Source: Streptomyces himalayensis subsp. himalayensis (GTDB taxonomy: Bacteria > Actinomycetota > Actinomycetes > Streptomycetales > Streptomycetaceae). Taken from it: a DNA stretch of 64,000 nt. The notes under the pieces are model-generated. The model did no database searches. It had not been told where the DNA came from and was given only the letters and a program-made list of their open reading frames with translations. Location of the stretch: contig NZ_JACEHE010000004.1 of NCBI RefSeq assembly GCF_013778455.1, positions 186,001-250,000 on the forward strand, written 5' to 3'. Each line of letters starts with the position of its first letter. Position 1 is the stretch's first letter. A program made the translations under genes and the position numbers. Positions 10,227-19,099 of this stretch are shown here, piece by piece.

Positions 10227-10260
10227 ACCCGCCCGTACCCCTCGCGGCGTACGGGCGGGT
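10227..10260 (+). terminator. Strong hairpin terminator of the ABC-2 operon
   Basis: ACCCGCCCGTAC and GTACGGGCGGGT form a perfect 12-bp stem around a 10-base loop, 27 bases after the permease stop. Confidence 0.75.
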
Positions 10261-10430
10261 GGCCCCGTGTGCCGGTACGAGGGGACGGTGAATGCGTGGT
10301 GGCCCGGCCCGCCTCGCTGCGACGCGTGACCAGCGCCCCCCGGCGCCTCCTGGGTGCCGCCGTCGCCACCCTCGCTGGGGAGTTCGACGGGCCGGTTCAA
10401 TCGGCCTGGACGACCTGACGCCGACCGCCT

Positions 10431-10455
10431 GAGCGGCTTCACTGTGAAGCCGCTC
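10431..10455 (-). terminator. Hairpin downstream of the merR-type gene
   Basis: GAGCGGCTTCA and TGAAGCCGCTC make a perfect 11-bp stem with a 3-base loop, about 80 bases beyond the stop of the leftward MerR gene. Apart from this hairpin and the one at 10227-10260, the 333-base stretch 10201-10533 holds nothing recognisable. Confidence 0.6.
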
Positions 10456-10533
10456 ATGCGATGCACAGCAGATGATCCAGATATGCCGCCCGCGTCGTTG
10501 CCGAACTCCGCTTCCCGAACCGAAAGAAGCGTC

Positions 10534-11457
10534 CTAGGCGTGTTGTTCGGACAGGTTGGTGTCCAGGGCGGTGCGGAGCCAGTCCTGGGCGGCGCCGAGG
10601 GTGGGTTCGAGCGGGGTGGCGAGTTCGGCGGCGAGTTGCCAGTAGAGGTCCATCACGGGGTGGGCGGACCGGTCGAGTCGGAGGCTCAGCCGGCGGCGGA
10701 AGGCCGGGGTGTCCCGGGCGCCGTGGGCGCCGGCGTAGGCGGAGACGAAGCAGTCGAGGGCCTCTCCCTCATGCGGCGCCCGCCCGGTGCGCAGGGCCGG
10801 CGCGACCAGCTGGTACGCCTCGCCGAGGCCGTCGTAGAGCACGGCCGGGCGGTACTCCGGATCACGCTCCGGGGCTGGGGGCCGCCAGCCGTGGCCCGGG
10901 GGGCAGGGTGCCGTGGCGAGGGCGTGCAGCCGGGCGAAGGCCAGCACCTGGGCCGGCGTGGGATCTGCGGGCGGCTGCGGCACGGCGGCGTCGAGTATCC
11001 ACGAGACCATCCGAGCCGGAAGCCGTACAGGCAGCACGCGCCGCCAGAAGCGGGCCAGCGCGGCCGTGTCCGGCGGAGCTGCGACCGTGCCGATCACCCG
11101 CAGCCGGTCGGCGCGCTCCTCGGCGGTGCAGTCCCGCAGCAGGTGCAGCGCGGCCTGGCGCCAGCGCATGGCTGCCAGTTGGGAGCCGAGTTCCTTCAGC
11201 TGTCCGGCGATGACGTCTTCCAGTGCGTCCTCCCGGTCGAGGACCCGGTCGATGTCGGTGACCGGCAGGTCGAGGGTCCGCAGCGAGCGGATCAGGCGGA
11301 GGCGGTCGATCGCCTCGGGGCCGTACCGGCGGTGGCCCCCGGCACTGCGGGCGGCCTCGGGCAGCAGGCCGCGGTCGGAGTAGAAGCGGACCGTCTTCAC
11401 GGTGACGCCTGCGTGCTCGGCGAGCTCACCGATGCTCAACCTGCCGTCGTCGGACAA
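10534..11457 (-). CDS. MerR-family transcriptional regulator
   Basis: The protein has 307 residues with a winged-helix MerR domain at the N-terminus (SIGELAEHAGVTVKTVRFYSDRGLL; HRRYGPEAIDRLRLI), a coiled-coil dimerisation helix, and a long C-terminal ligand-binding region as in multidrug-sensing MerR members. It starts at TTG 11457, using the GGGAGG that forms the right arm of the dyad at 11463-11484. It diverges from the double alpha/beta-hydrolase gene, its likely target (inference). Confidence 0.88.
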   Translation of the reverse strand: MSDDGRLSIGELAEHAGVTVKTVRFYSDRGLLPEAARSAGGHRRYGPEAIDRLRLIRSLRTLDLPVTDIDRVLDREDALEDVIAGQLKELGSQLAAMRWRQAALHLLRDCTAEERADRLRVIGTVAAPPDTAALARFWRRVLPVRLPARMVSWILDAAVPQPPADPTPAQVLAFARLHALATAPCPPGHGWRPPAPERDPEYRPAVLYDGLGEAYQLVAPALRTGRAPHEGEALDCFVSAYAGAHGARDTPAFRRRLSLRLDRSAHPVMDLYWQLAAELATPLEPTLGAAQDWLRTALDTNLSEQHA

Positions 11458-11462
11458 GACTT

Positions 11463-11484
11463 GAACCTCCCTCAGGGGGAGTTC
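11463..11484. promoter_or_regulatory. MerR-type operator dyad
   Basis: On the minus strand the site runs from GAACTCCCC to GGGAGGTTC, an inverted repeat of about 9 bp per arm like classical MerR/TipA operators. It overlaps the ribosome binding site of the merR-type gene and lies in the 129-base divergent region, so it probably mediates autoregulation and control of the hydrolase. Confidence 0.6.
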
Positions 11485-11586
11485 CTACCGTACCGGCGAG
11501 CGCGGACAGCCGATCAGGCCGCCCGCGCCAACCGAGACGGGTGATCAGGTCACCCGCGCGGACCGGGATGGGCGAAGGAGGCGATC

Positions 11587-13122
11587 ATGACGGCATTCGT
11601 ACTGGTGTCGGGCTGCTTCACCGGCGGCTGGATCTGGCAGGAGGTGGCCGACCGGCTGCGGGAGGCGGGCGCCGAGGTGCACCCGGTGACCCTCACCGGC
11701 ATGGGGGACCGCCGCGACGAGGCGGGCCCCGGCACGGATCTGGAGACGCACATCGAGGACGTGTTGCGGCTGATCGACGGCGTGGACGCGCCGGAGGTGG
11801 TGATCGTCGGCCACGACTACGGCATCCACCCGGTGCTGGGCGCCGCCGACCGCCGCCCGGAGCGGATCACCCGGATCGTGTACCTGGACGCGGGCATGCA
11901 CCAGGACGGCGACGCGGCCCTCCAGTTGGTGCCGGACCAGGAAGTACGACGGCGGCTGCTCGACCGGTCCGGGCAGGCCGGGGACGACTGGCTGATCCCC
12001 GCGCCCGCATCCGACGAGTGGCAGCGCTGGGGCAGCACCGCCGGCCTCCCGGACGAGGCACTGGCCCGGCTGACCCGCCACGCCGCCCCGCAGCCGGCGG
12101 GTACGCTCACCCGGCCGCTCAGGCTCTCGGGCGCGGTCGCCGCACTGCCCACCACGGGCGTCCTGTGTACCGGGAGCGGCCTGACCATCGCCCTGATCGA
12201 GGACATGGTCGCCGGCGGGCTGCCGCAGTTCCAGGCTCTGGCCGACCCCGAGGTGGGCTTCTTCGAACTCGCCACCGGGCACTGGCCGATGCTCTCCTGC
12301 CCCGACGAGCTGACCGAGGTCCTGCTCAGGGCCGCGGTGGGCGAGGGACACCGGATCACCGCGACCGACACGGTGCCCGCGTACCTCCGGCCCTTCGTAC
12401 TCGACGTACCGGAGCGGCCCCGCGAGCGCGTCGGACGGATCGACCTCTACATCCCCGATGAGCCCGCCGAGGGCGCCGGGGCTGCCGAGGCCGAGGGACC
12501 CCGTCCGGCGGTGATGTTCGTCCACGGCGGCCCTGTCCCCGCCGACATACAGCCCACACCGCGGGACTGGCCGACCCTCGTCGGCTATGGCCGGTACGCG
12601 GCGAGCCTCGGCGTGGTCGGCGTGACCCTGGACCACCGGCTGCACGGTCTCGACGACTACGGGCGCGCCGCCGAGGACGTCGCCAACGCCGTCGAACTGC
12701 TTCGGGCCGACCCGCGCATCGACCCCGAGCGCATCGCTCTGTGGTATTTCTCCGGCGGCGGGCTGCTCCTCGCGGACTGGCTCGCCGAGCCCCCGTCGTG
12801 GCTGCGGTGCGCGGCGGCGACCTATCCCGTCCTCGCGCCGCTGCCCGCCCGGGGGGCCGTGGATCCCCGCTTCCGCCCGGCCGCCGCGGTGAGCGCCGCG
12901 GGACCTTTGCCGATCGTGCTGACCCGGGTGGGCCTGGAGACCGCCGAAATCGCCGCCACGGTCGAGGAGTTCCTGGCCGCTGCCAAGGCCTGCGGGGCGG
13001 ACGTCGAGGTGATCGACGTGCCGGACGGGCACCACGGGTTCGAGACGATCGACCAAACCGAGCAGTCACGCCACGCCGTTCAACGCGCGATGCGGACCGT
13101 CCTGTCCCACCTGCGCGGCTGA
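11587..13122 (+). CDS. Tandem alpha/beta-hydrolase fusion protein
   Basis: This 511-residue protein is built of two complete alpha/beta-hydrolase folds. Domain 1 (about 1-240) resembles small plant-type esterases (FVLVSGCFTGGWIWQEVADRL), but the nucleophile elbow reads GHDYG with Asp77 where esterases have Ser. Its candidate catalytic His is in ATGHWPML. Domain 2 (about 290-511) is dienelactone-hydrolase/peptidase-like, with an oxyanion-type HGGP motif, Ser389 in YFSGGG and His in PDGHHGFET. ATG 11587 has AGGAGG upstream. It is probably controlled by the divergent MerR regulator. The substrate is unknown, and the frame is open throughout, so the fusion looks genuine. Confidence 0.85.
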   Translation: MTAFVLVSGCFTGGWIWQEVADRLREAGAEVHPVTLTGMGDRRDEAGPGTDLETHIEDVLRLIDGVDAPEVVIVGHDYGIHPVLGAADRRPERITRIVYLDAGMHQDGDAALQLVPDQEVRRRLLDRSGQAGDDWLIPAPASDEWQRWGSTAGLPDEALARLTRHAAPQPAGTLTRPLRLSGAVAALPTTGVLCTGSGLTIALIEDMVAGGLPQFQALADPEVGFFELATGHWPMLSCPDELTEVLLRAAVGEGHRITATDTVPAYLRPFVLDVPERPRERVGRIDLYIPDEPAEGAGAAEAEGPRPAVMFVHGGPVPADIQPTPRDWPTLVGYGRYAASLGVVGVTLDHRLHGLDDYGRAAEDVANAVELLRADPRIDPERIALWYFSGGGLLLADWLAEPPSWLRCAAATYPVLAPLPARGAVDPRFRPAAAVSAAGPLPIVLTRVGLETAEIAATVEEFLAAAKACGADVEVIDVPDGHHGFETIDQTEQSRHAVQRAMRTVLSHLRG

Positions 13123-13292
13123 CCCGGCCCGCGCGGCCTCAGGGTGCCGACGGCGCCACGAAAGGCCCAGCATGGGGAGGTGGGACGAGCGAGAGGCCGG
13201 CCGACCGTGCCAACCGCGTCACGGTCGCGGTGGCGCGGTCCGGTCACCCCGTACGACAGAACCGCCGCCGTCCTGCGCATCGCACTCCTCCG

Positions 13293-13952
13293 CTACTGCG
13301 GGGTGACCTGTCCCTTGGTGCCGGAACCGGCCCGCCCGGCCTCGGCTGCGGCCCCGAAGTAGTCGCCGCCCTTGCGCCTGACGTCGTCGGTTCCCCAGGC
13401 CCTGCCACCAGCGGTCGGCAGCTTCGTCATCCGCGGTATGTGCTTGGAGCAGTGGATGTATGCCTCCTCGACCTCGACTTCGACCCACACCTGGGGGCGG
13501 CGGCCGGGTACCGGATCGCGGGGGAGTCCCGGGTACGCGGTACGCATGCTGTCGTCGGAGACGAGGCGGGCGGTGCCGTTGACGTGCAGGCCTATCCGCT
13601 CGCGGAGGAAGTCGATCATCAGGATGCCGACGTGCGGGTTCTCGCGGATGTTGCCGAGGCTCGCCATGACGCCGTTGCCGCGGTACTCGGGGTAGGCCAG
13701 GGAACGCTCACCGAGCACCTGGAGGAACCCGGGCGGCCCGGCGCGGAACGTGCTGTCGCACTCGCCGCGGGCGTCCGACGTGGCAAGGAAGAACATCTCC
13801 TGGCGCGCCACGAACTCACGCATCCGCGCGTTGAGCCGGTCGAGAACCTGCTCCTCGTAGAAACGGTCGGCTCGGGCGACGGTGTCCAACTCCAGTTGGA
13901 TCTGGTGCTCGCCGTGGCTTCCGGGCCGGTCTACTCGCTCATCGTGGTGCAA
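13293..13952 (-). CDS. Pyridoxamine 5'-phosphate oxidase-like flavin-binding protein
   Basis: The sequence MREFVARQEMFFLATSDARGECDSTFRAGPPGFLQVL followed by GNIRENPHVGILMIDF matches the split-barrel FMN-binding fold of predicted flavin-nucleotide-binding proteins. These are usually small redox enzymes of unknown substrate. The start is uncertain: TTG 13952 is chosen because GGAGA lies 5 bases upstream, giving 219 residues; the frame stays open to 14015. It is monocistronic and convergent with the hydrolase gene. Confidence 0.78.
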   Translation of the reverse strand: MHHDERVDRPGSHGEHQIQLELDTVARADRFYEEQVLDRLNARMREFVARQEMFFLATSDARGECDSTFRAGPPGFLQVLGERSLAYPEYRGNGVMASLGNIRENPHVGILMIDFLRERIGLHVNGTARLVSDDSMRTAYPGLPRDPVPGRRPQVWVEVEVEEAYIHCSKHIPRMTKLPTAGGRAWGTDDVRRKGGDYFGAAAEAGRAGSGTKGQVTPQ

Positions 13953-14514
13953 CGATTCTCCTGTGACAGGGCCTGGGAAGGCAGTGGGTGTCCCGGGACA
14001 GGACGCGAGGACCAAGAAGCGGTCACTACCAGTGCAGATGCTTGGCCGCCGTCGCGCTCACCACTAGGGGCTGCAGGTTGACGCGCCAGGTGCCCCGGCG
14101 GTCTTCCTGGGGCGTCCTCGCCGCCCTGCGGCGGCCGTCAGCCGGCTCGCGGATGGTCAGCTGCGTCAGGTGGCGGGCTTGCGGCTCACTGCAGGGTCTC
14201 CCGGGGTACGTACTTGCTGTCTGACGGGTGGGCAGAATGGCGATTTCCGGGACGTCGACCCGACCCCGGAGGGAAGGCTGACAGTGTAGGCGATCCGGAT
14301 GGCGACGTCGGCAGGCGTGAGTGACTCGATGTCGGCAGGCATGAGTCGCTCGATCGCCCTTTGGATGTCGGTGAGTTGCAGGCCGCCTGACATGCGCCCC
14401 GCCCGTCCCGCCGTCGTTGAGAGGCCTTGCCGCCAGAACAGGGCCGTACCCTGGTGGCCGTGCACATGTGCTTGGTTCGCAGTCCGCATCGGGGGCGTCT
14501 GCCGGTCGCCGTTC
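13953..14514. other. Gene-poor stretch with a possible decayed gene
   Basis: No convincing gene is present. A minus-strand frame at 14166-14393 (about 75 codons) reads LTDIQRAIERLMPADIESLT, which looks protein-like but matches nothing I know. It contains a 24-base imperfect direct repeat (near 14303-14352). It may be a remnant left next to the MITE-like element. Confidence 0.3.
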
Positions 14515-14722
14515 CTAGGCCGTGTCGTCAAACTCCCTCCCCCCAGCTACCGCTGGGAGGTGCCCCCAGCCCCGCGACGCCTGGCACGCTCCCCCACTGC
14601 CTTAAGGGCGTGCGAGGTGCCCCCACCGCGTCGCCTCCCTCCTCCGCCTTGCAGCTTCACGCACCAGGCAGCGCGGGGCCCGCCCTTCGGGCGGACGACG
14701 GGAGTTTGACGACAGGGCCTAG
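14515..14722. mobile_element. MITE-like element with about 22-bp terminal inverted repeats flanked by CTAG
   Basis: The left end AGGCCGTGTCGTCAAACTCC (from 14517) and the inverted right end AGGCCCTGTCGTCAAACTCC (ending 14721) differ at one position. Both ends sit in CTAG, as expected for a target duplication of IS5-family type. The 208 bases between and including the sites carry no transposase, so this is a non-autonomous element or a deletion derivative. It lies in a gene-poor gap and upstream of the fructosamine kinase. Confidence 0.75.
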
Positions 14723-14857
14723 CGCCCGTGTTCGCCGGTCACCTGCGCGCCGATGTGTTCCCGGGCATGACCGCGACCGCCAGGTGCCGGCCATGATCCA
14801 TGCCGCTACGATCGGCCTGCTCGCCCGTCTGAGCGAGCACCCAGGGCACCCAGGCTC

Positions 14858-15751
14858 ATGACCACACCTCCAGCGACCGAAGGCGGCGAAGGCACGGGAG
14901 CCACGGCGGCCCGGCTCATCGGGCGCGCCATGACCAGCGAGCGTGCGCTCTCCGGAACGCTCTCCGAAGTCACCCTCACCGGCGGGCGGGTGGTGATGGT
15001 CAAGCGCGGTGACGGCCCCGGTGCCCTGCGGGCCGAGGCGGCGGGGCTGTACTGGCTGGCCGACACCGGCACGGTCCGCGTTCCCGCTGTGCACGGCCAC
15101 GATGAGCGCTGGCTGGTGACCGACCGGGTTCCGCCCGGGCGGCCGAGCGGTGAGGCAGCGGCCCGGTTCGGCCGCGACCTGGCCGCCCTGCACGCAGCCG
15201 GCGCGCCCGCGTTCGGCTCCCCGCCACCAGGCGGCCCCAAGGACGCGTACATCGGGCTCGCGCCCATGCGCAACATCCCCGGTACCGACTGGCCGCGCTG
15301 GTACGCCGAGCACCGGGTGCTGCCCTACCTGCGCCGTGCCGTCGACGACGGCACGGTGCGCCCCACGGAAGCGGCCGTTGTCGAACGCGTCCTGGAGCGG
15401 CTGCCCGAGCTGGCGGGCCCCGCCGAGCCGCCCGCCCGGCTGCACGGCGACCTGTGGAACGGCAACGTCCTGTGGGGCGCCGACCATCACGCCGACCATC
15501 ACGTCTGGCTGATCGATCCGGCCGCGCACGGCGGCCACCGGGAGACCGACCTGGCGATGCTGCACTTGTTCGGCTGCCCGCACCTGGACCGCGTACTGGA
15601 CGGCTACCAGGAAACAGCGCCACTCGCCGACGGCTGGGCCGACCGCATCGGGCTGCACCAGCTCTTCCCGCTGCTGGTGCACGCGGTGCTGTTCGGCCGC
15701 GGCTACGCCGAACAGGCGCTCGCGGTGGCAAGGGCGGCCCTGGCGCGGTAA
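14858..15751 (+). CDS. Fructosamine kinase family protein
   Basis: The protein has 297 residues and an aminoglycoside-phosphotransferase-like kinase fold. The catalytic loop LHGDLWNGNVLW and the metal-binding segment IDPAAHGGHRETDLAM are diagnostic of the fructosamine/ketosamine-3-kinase family, which phosphorylates sugar adducts on amines and promotes deglycation. ATG 14858 has no good ribosome binding site, so the start is less sure; later in-frame ATG codons exist (MTSERALSG). It stands alone between the MITE-like element and the TetR gene. Confidence 0.87.
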   Translation: MTTPPATEGGEGTGATAARLIGRAMTSERALSGTLSEVTLTGGRVVMVKRGDGPGALRAEAAGLYWLADTGTVRVPAVHGHDERWLVTDRVPPGRPSGEAAARFGRDLAALHAAGAPAFGSPPPGGPKDAYIGLAPMRNIPGTDWPRWYAEHRVLPYLRRAVDDGTVRPTEAAVVERVLERLPELAGPAEPPARLHGDLWNGNVLWGADHHADHHVWLIDPAAHGGHRETDLAMLHLFGCPHLDRVLDGYQETAPLADGWADRIGLHQLFPLLVHAVLFGRGYAEQALAVARAALAR

Positions 15752-15815
15752 CCGCCGGTGCTCCGAGCGCGCGTCCCCGCATCATCCATTGACCGTGGCG
15801 TCGCTCCAAAACAAT

Positions 15816-15848
15816 TTTGCATGCGGTGAAATCTTGCATAGCATGCAC
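15816..15848. promoter_or_regulatory. Putative TetR operator upstream of the efflux operon
   Basis: TTTTGCATGC and AGCATGCA bracket the region, giving an inverted TGCATG/CATGCA pair plus a direct repeat of TTGCAT. The site ends 5 bases before the TetR start codon, so it probably represses its own operon. Confidence 0.5.
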
Positions 15849-15852
15849 CTTC

Positions 15853-16458
15853 ATGAGTGCAGGGGGTCCGAGCCCGGGGTTGCGCGAACGCAAGAAGCGG
15901 GCAACGCGTGATGCGCTCGCGGACGCGGCGCTGCGCATGGCCGCGGAACGCGGACTGGAGAACGTGACCGCGGAAGCTGTGGCCGCCTCGGTCGGCGTCT
16001 CCGTGCGGACGTTCTTCAACTACTTCCCGCGCCTGGAGGACGCGATCATCCGGCCCGACCCGGAGAGCGCCGAGCGGGTTCGGCAAGCGGTCCTCGACGC
16101 ACCCGAGGAGGCCACCGCGCTCGACGCGGTGCGGGAGGCCATCGGCCAGGAGCTCGCGCATATCGAGGAGGACCACGAGCGCTGGGAACTGCAGTGCGCG
16201 GTGCTGCGGAACACGCCTTCGCTGTTGCCCCGCCTCCTCGCCGCACGGGGTGCTGATGAACGCGCACTGATCACCGCAGTGGCCGAGCGCCTCGAGCAGA
16301 ACGCCGACTCCGACCTCCGTCCCAGGCTCCTCGTGCACGTGGCGATCGCCGCCGCCCGCTCCGCCGTCGAGCACTGGACCTCCACCGGCCGGACGGGCAC
16401 CTTCCAGAGCGTCTACCACGAGGCATTTTCCTCACTGGCCGCCGGACTGAACCGCTGA
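15853..16458 (+). CDS. TetR-family regulator of the adjacent efflux pump
   Basis: The protein has 201 residues with an N-terminal helix-turn-helix (TRDALADAALRMAAERGLENV; VSVRTFFNYFPRLEDAI). ATG 15853 gives the normal N-terminus (MSAGGPSPGLRERKKRATR). The frame runs 12 codons further upstream, but that stretch overlaps the putative operator. No clear Shine-Dalgarno precedes it. It is followed after 53 bases by a DHA2 efflux pump in the same direction, a common repressor-pump arrangement. Confidence 0.88.
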   Translation: MSAGGPSPGLRERKKRATRDALADAALRMAAERGLENVTAEAVAASVGVSVRTFFNYFPRLEDAIIRPDPESAERVRQAVLDAPEEATALDAVREAIGQELAHIEEDHERWELQCAVLRNTPSLLPRLLAARGADERALITAVAERLEQNADSDLRPRLLVHVAIAAARSAVEHWTSTGRTGTFQSVYHEAFSSLAAGLNR

Positions 16459-16511
16459 AGCACCCACAGGCTTCATCACAGAAATCATCAGAGAATGAGG
16501 AACGTCAGCCG

Positions 16512-18095
16512 ATGACCGCTGCCGTCACGCCTGAAACCCAGGCGTCCGCATCATCCATGACTCAACGTCAGATACTCCAGGCCATGTCCGGCCTGATGGC
16601 CGGCATGTTCGTCGCCATCCTGGCCTCGACCGTGGTCGCCAACGCGCTGCCCCGGATCATCTCCGACCTGCACGGCACTCAGTCGTCGTACACCTGGGTG
16701 GTCACCGCAGAACTCCTGGCGATGACCGCGACCGTCCCGATCTGGGGCAAACTGTCCGACCTCTACGACCAGAAGCTGCTGATCCAGCTGTCGCTGTCGA
16801 TGTTCGTCGTCGGCTCGCTCGTCGCCGGCTTCTCCAACAGTGTCGGCATCCTCATCGTGAGCCGTGTCGTCCAGGGCATCGGCGCAGGCGGACTGACCGC
16901 TCTTGCCCAGGTGGTGATGGCTGCGATCATCCCGCCGCGTGAACTCGGCCGCTACTCCGGCATCTTCGGCGCGGTCTTCGCCGTCGGTACGGTCGCGGGC
17001 CCGCTCATCGGCGGCGTCCTCGTCGACACGTCGTGGCTCGGCTGGCGCTGGTGCTTCTTCATCGGCGTGCCCTTCGCCCTGCTCGCGATCGTGCTTCTCC
17101 AGCTCACCCTGAAGCTGCCGGCGGTCCGCAGGGACGTCAAGATCGACTATGTCGGTGCCGTCCTCATCATGGCGGGGGTGAGCGCCCTGCTGCTGTGGAT
17201 CACTCTCGCCGGCACCGAGTTCGACTGGGCCTCTTGGCAGACGGCCGCCCTGGTGTCTGCCGGTGTGGTGCTGCTGGTCCTTGCGGTTCTGGTCGAGTCC
17301 AAGGTCCAGGAACCGATGATCCCGCTGGACATCTTCCGCAACCGGACGGTGACCCTGACCACCGTGGCGAGCATGCTCGTCGGTGTGGCCATGTTCGGCG
17401 GCACGGTCTTCCTGTCCCAGTACTTCCAGATCTCCCTCGGCAAGTCCCCGACGGTCGCGGGCCTGATGAGCCTGCCGATGATCTTCGGTCTGATGCTCTC
17501 CACCACCATCGCCGGACAGATCATCACCGCCAAGGGCAAGTGGAAGGCCTTCCTCATCGCGGGCGGCATCGTCATGACGGCAGGCATGGGCCTGCTGTCG
17601 ACGATCAGCGCCGACTCGTCCTTCCTGCTGCTCAGCATCTATATGGCAGTCCTCGGTATCGGCGTCGGCATGCTGATGCAGAACCTCGTCCTGGCGGCTC
17701 AGAACGATGTTCCCGCCTCCGAGTTGGGCGCCGCGACCTCGGTCCTGTCCTTCTTCCGCAGCCTCGGCGGCGCGATCGGCACAAGCGCTCTGGGCGCCGT
17801 GCTGAGTCACCGGGTCACGAGCGAGATGGAGAAGGGCTTCGGCGGCGCGGCGGGCGGCGGCGCTACCGCCGGTGACGGTGAAGTCCCCGACCTCGCGACC
17901 CTCCCCGAACCGGCCCGCCAGGTGGTGGAGAACGCCTACGGCGTGGCCACCGCCGATGTCTTCCTGGTCGGAGTGCCCTTCGCCTTCCTCGCGTTGATCG
18001 CCGTCCTCTTCATCAAGGAGAAGCCGCTCAAGACCCAGAGCGGTCTGGAACGCCTCGCCGAAGAGAACAAGTCGCCGACTGCTCCGGTCCACTGA
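16512..18095 (+). CDS. DHA2-family (14-TMS) MFS drug efflux transporter
   Basis: This proton-driven multidrug exporter has 527 residues with about 14 membrane spans, as in EmrB/QacA-type pumps. The conserved motif A-like loop (WGKLSDLYDQKLLIQLSL) and motif C region (GIFGAVFAVGTVAGPLIGGVL) are present. ATG 16512 lies 53 bases after the TetR gene, and the two probably form one operon. Substrate unknown. Confidence 0.92.
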   Translation: MTAAVTPETQASASSMTQRQILQAMSGLMAGMFVAILASTVVANALPRIISDLHGTQSSYTWVVTAELLAMTATVPIWGKLSDLYDQKLLIQLSLSMFVVGSLVAGFSNSVGILIVSRVVQGIGAGGLTALAQVVMAAIIPPRELGRYSGIFGAVFAVGTVAGPLIGGVLVDTSWLGWRWCFFIGVPFALLAIVLLQLTLKLPAVRRDVKIDYVGAVLIMAGVSALLLWITLAGTEFDWASWQTAALVSAGVVLLVLAVLVESKVQEPMIPLDIFRNRTVTLTTVASMLVGVAMFGGTVFLSQYFQISLGKSPTVAGLMSLPMIFGLMLSTTIAGQIITAKGKWKAFLIAGGIVMTAGMGLLSTISADSSFLLLSIYMAVLGIGVGMLMQNLVLAAQNDVPASELGAATSVLSFFRSLGGAIGTSALGAVLSHRVTSEMEKGFGGAAGGGATAGDGEVPDLATLPEPARQVVENAYGVATADVFLVGVPFAFLALIAVLFIKEKPLKTQSGLERLAEENKSPTAPVH

Positions 18096-18182
18096 GCGGT
18101 CCGGAAACACCGGCAGCCGAGGGTTGAGGGGCTGTCGTACGGCCGGTAGCCGGCTATGACCGCGCGGAGAAATTTCCGCAGA

Positions 18183-18210
18183 TGAGGGGCGCTCTTCGGA
18201 GCGCCCCTCA
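18183..18210 (+). terminator. Hairpin terminator of the efflux operon
   Basis: TGAGGGGCGCTC-TTCG-GAGCGCCCCTCA is a perfect 12-bp stem closed by a stable UUCG loop, 88 bases after the pump gene. The rest of the 353-base gap 18096-18448 shows no gene. Confidence 0.85.
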
Positions 18211-18448
18211 CGCGTGAGCACGAGCAATGCAGGAGCTCTCGCGGGACGCGGGTCCCCGCTCCGGCGCCCGCCGTTGGTTGCTGTGGCCTGGTCGGCCGGG
18301 ATGTGGGACGTCCCGACGTGGTCGGCGAGTCTTGTTGAAACCTCAACGGGATGCCTCATAGTTCGACACAACGCGGTGGCGGAACGTTTCTGCATTGTCG
18401 CTGCAGAGTCCCGTCAATGCGCCAACCCCCCCATGCGCAGGAGACCCG

Positions 18449-18955
18449 TTGAACCACACGCCGTCCTCGATCAACCCACCCGCGGCAGGACGACCCGTCG
18501 TCGAGGGAACCGACGACATGGATCTTGTCGCCGTGACCGCTCCGGTCTTACGCGAGTACCCACCCATGGACCTCCCCGGCAACGCCGGTGCCGTCAACCG
18601 GGCTCGCGTCAATGCTCGTACCGCCCTCACAGTCCTCGGTTGGCGGGGGGACGTCCACGCCGCCACGGAAGTGCTCGCCCAGCTCGTGGACAACGCTGTT
18701 CGGCACGGGCTTACGCCAGGCACCGGGCAGCGGATCACCGTCCGGCTGGCCATCAGGGAGCCGCACCGGCTCGTCATCGACGTCGAGGACCCCAACCCCG
18801 CCTTTCCCGCCTTCGCCGAAGCGCTCCAGGGCGAGCGGGGCGGCCGCGGTCTGCGGGACGTTCAGCGGCTCAAGGCCGACGTCACATGGTTTCACCGCCC
18901 GGACGCCGGCAAGACGGTCCGCGCCACGATGGTCCCTGGGACGGTGGAGCCGTGA
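18449..18955 (+). CDS. ATP-binding protein, anti-sigma (RsbW/SpoIIAB)-like
   Basis: This is a 168-residue single-domain GHKL ATPase. The N box (LVDNAVRHGL) and G box (GERGGRGLRDVQRL) are visible. Proteins like this are very numerous in Streptomyces and act as anti-sigma kinases or orphan regulators. TTG 18449 is preferred because AGGAG lies 5 bases upstream. No sigma factor or antagonist is adjacent, though a STAS antagonist-like gene is at 30643; a link between them is only speculative. Confidence 0.8.
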   Translation: MNHTPSSINPPAAGRPVVEGTDDMDLVAVTAPVLREYPPMDLPGNAGAVNRARVNARTALTVLGWRGDVHAATEVLAQLVDNAVRHGLTPGTGQRITVRLAIREPHRLVIDVEDPNPAFPAFAEALQGERGGRGLRDVQRLKADVTWFHRPDAGKTVRATMVPGTVEP

Positions 18956-19099
18956 CCACCGCCGCTCCGCCGGACAGAGCTGAAGGAGTTCGACGAGTTG
19001 ATGGCCTGCGGGACCTCAGTCTTTCCGTGATCATCGCGATGGTCGGGCTCGCCTCTTCCATCGCCTTCTCGCAGTCACCGTTCGTCCTTCGACGGTGGG

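Noticed and set aside
14166..14393. Small minus-strand gene beside the MITE-like element
   Set aside because: Some protein-like character, but no ribosome site, no known family and an internal repeat; kept only as a possible remnant.
16551..18395. 614-codon minus-strand frame opposite the efflux pump
   Set aside because: Composition (Asp/Glu/Arg/Gln/His-rich) is typical of an antisense frame to a hydrophobic membrane protein.
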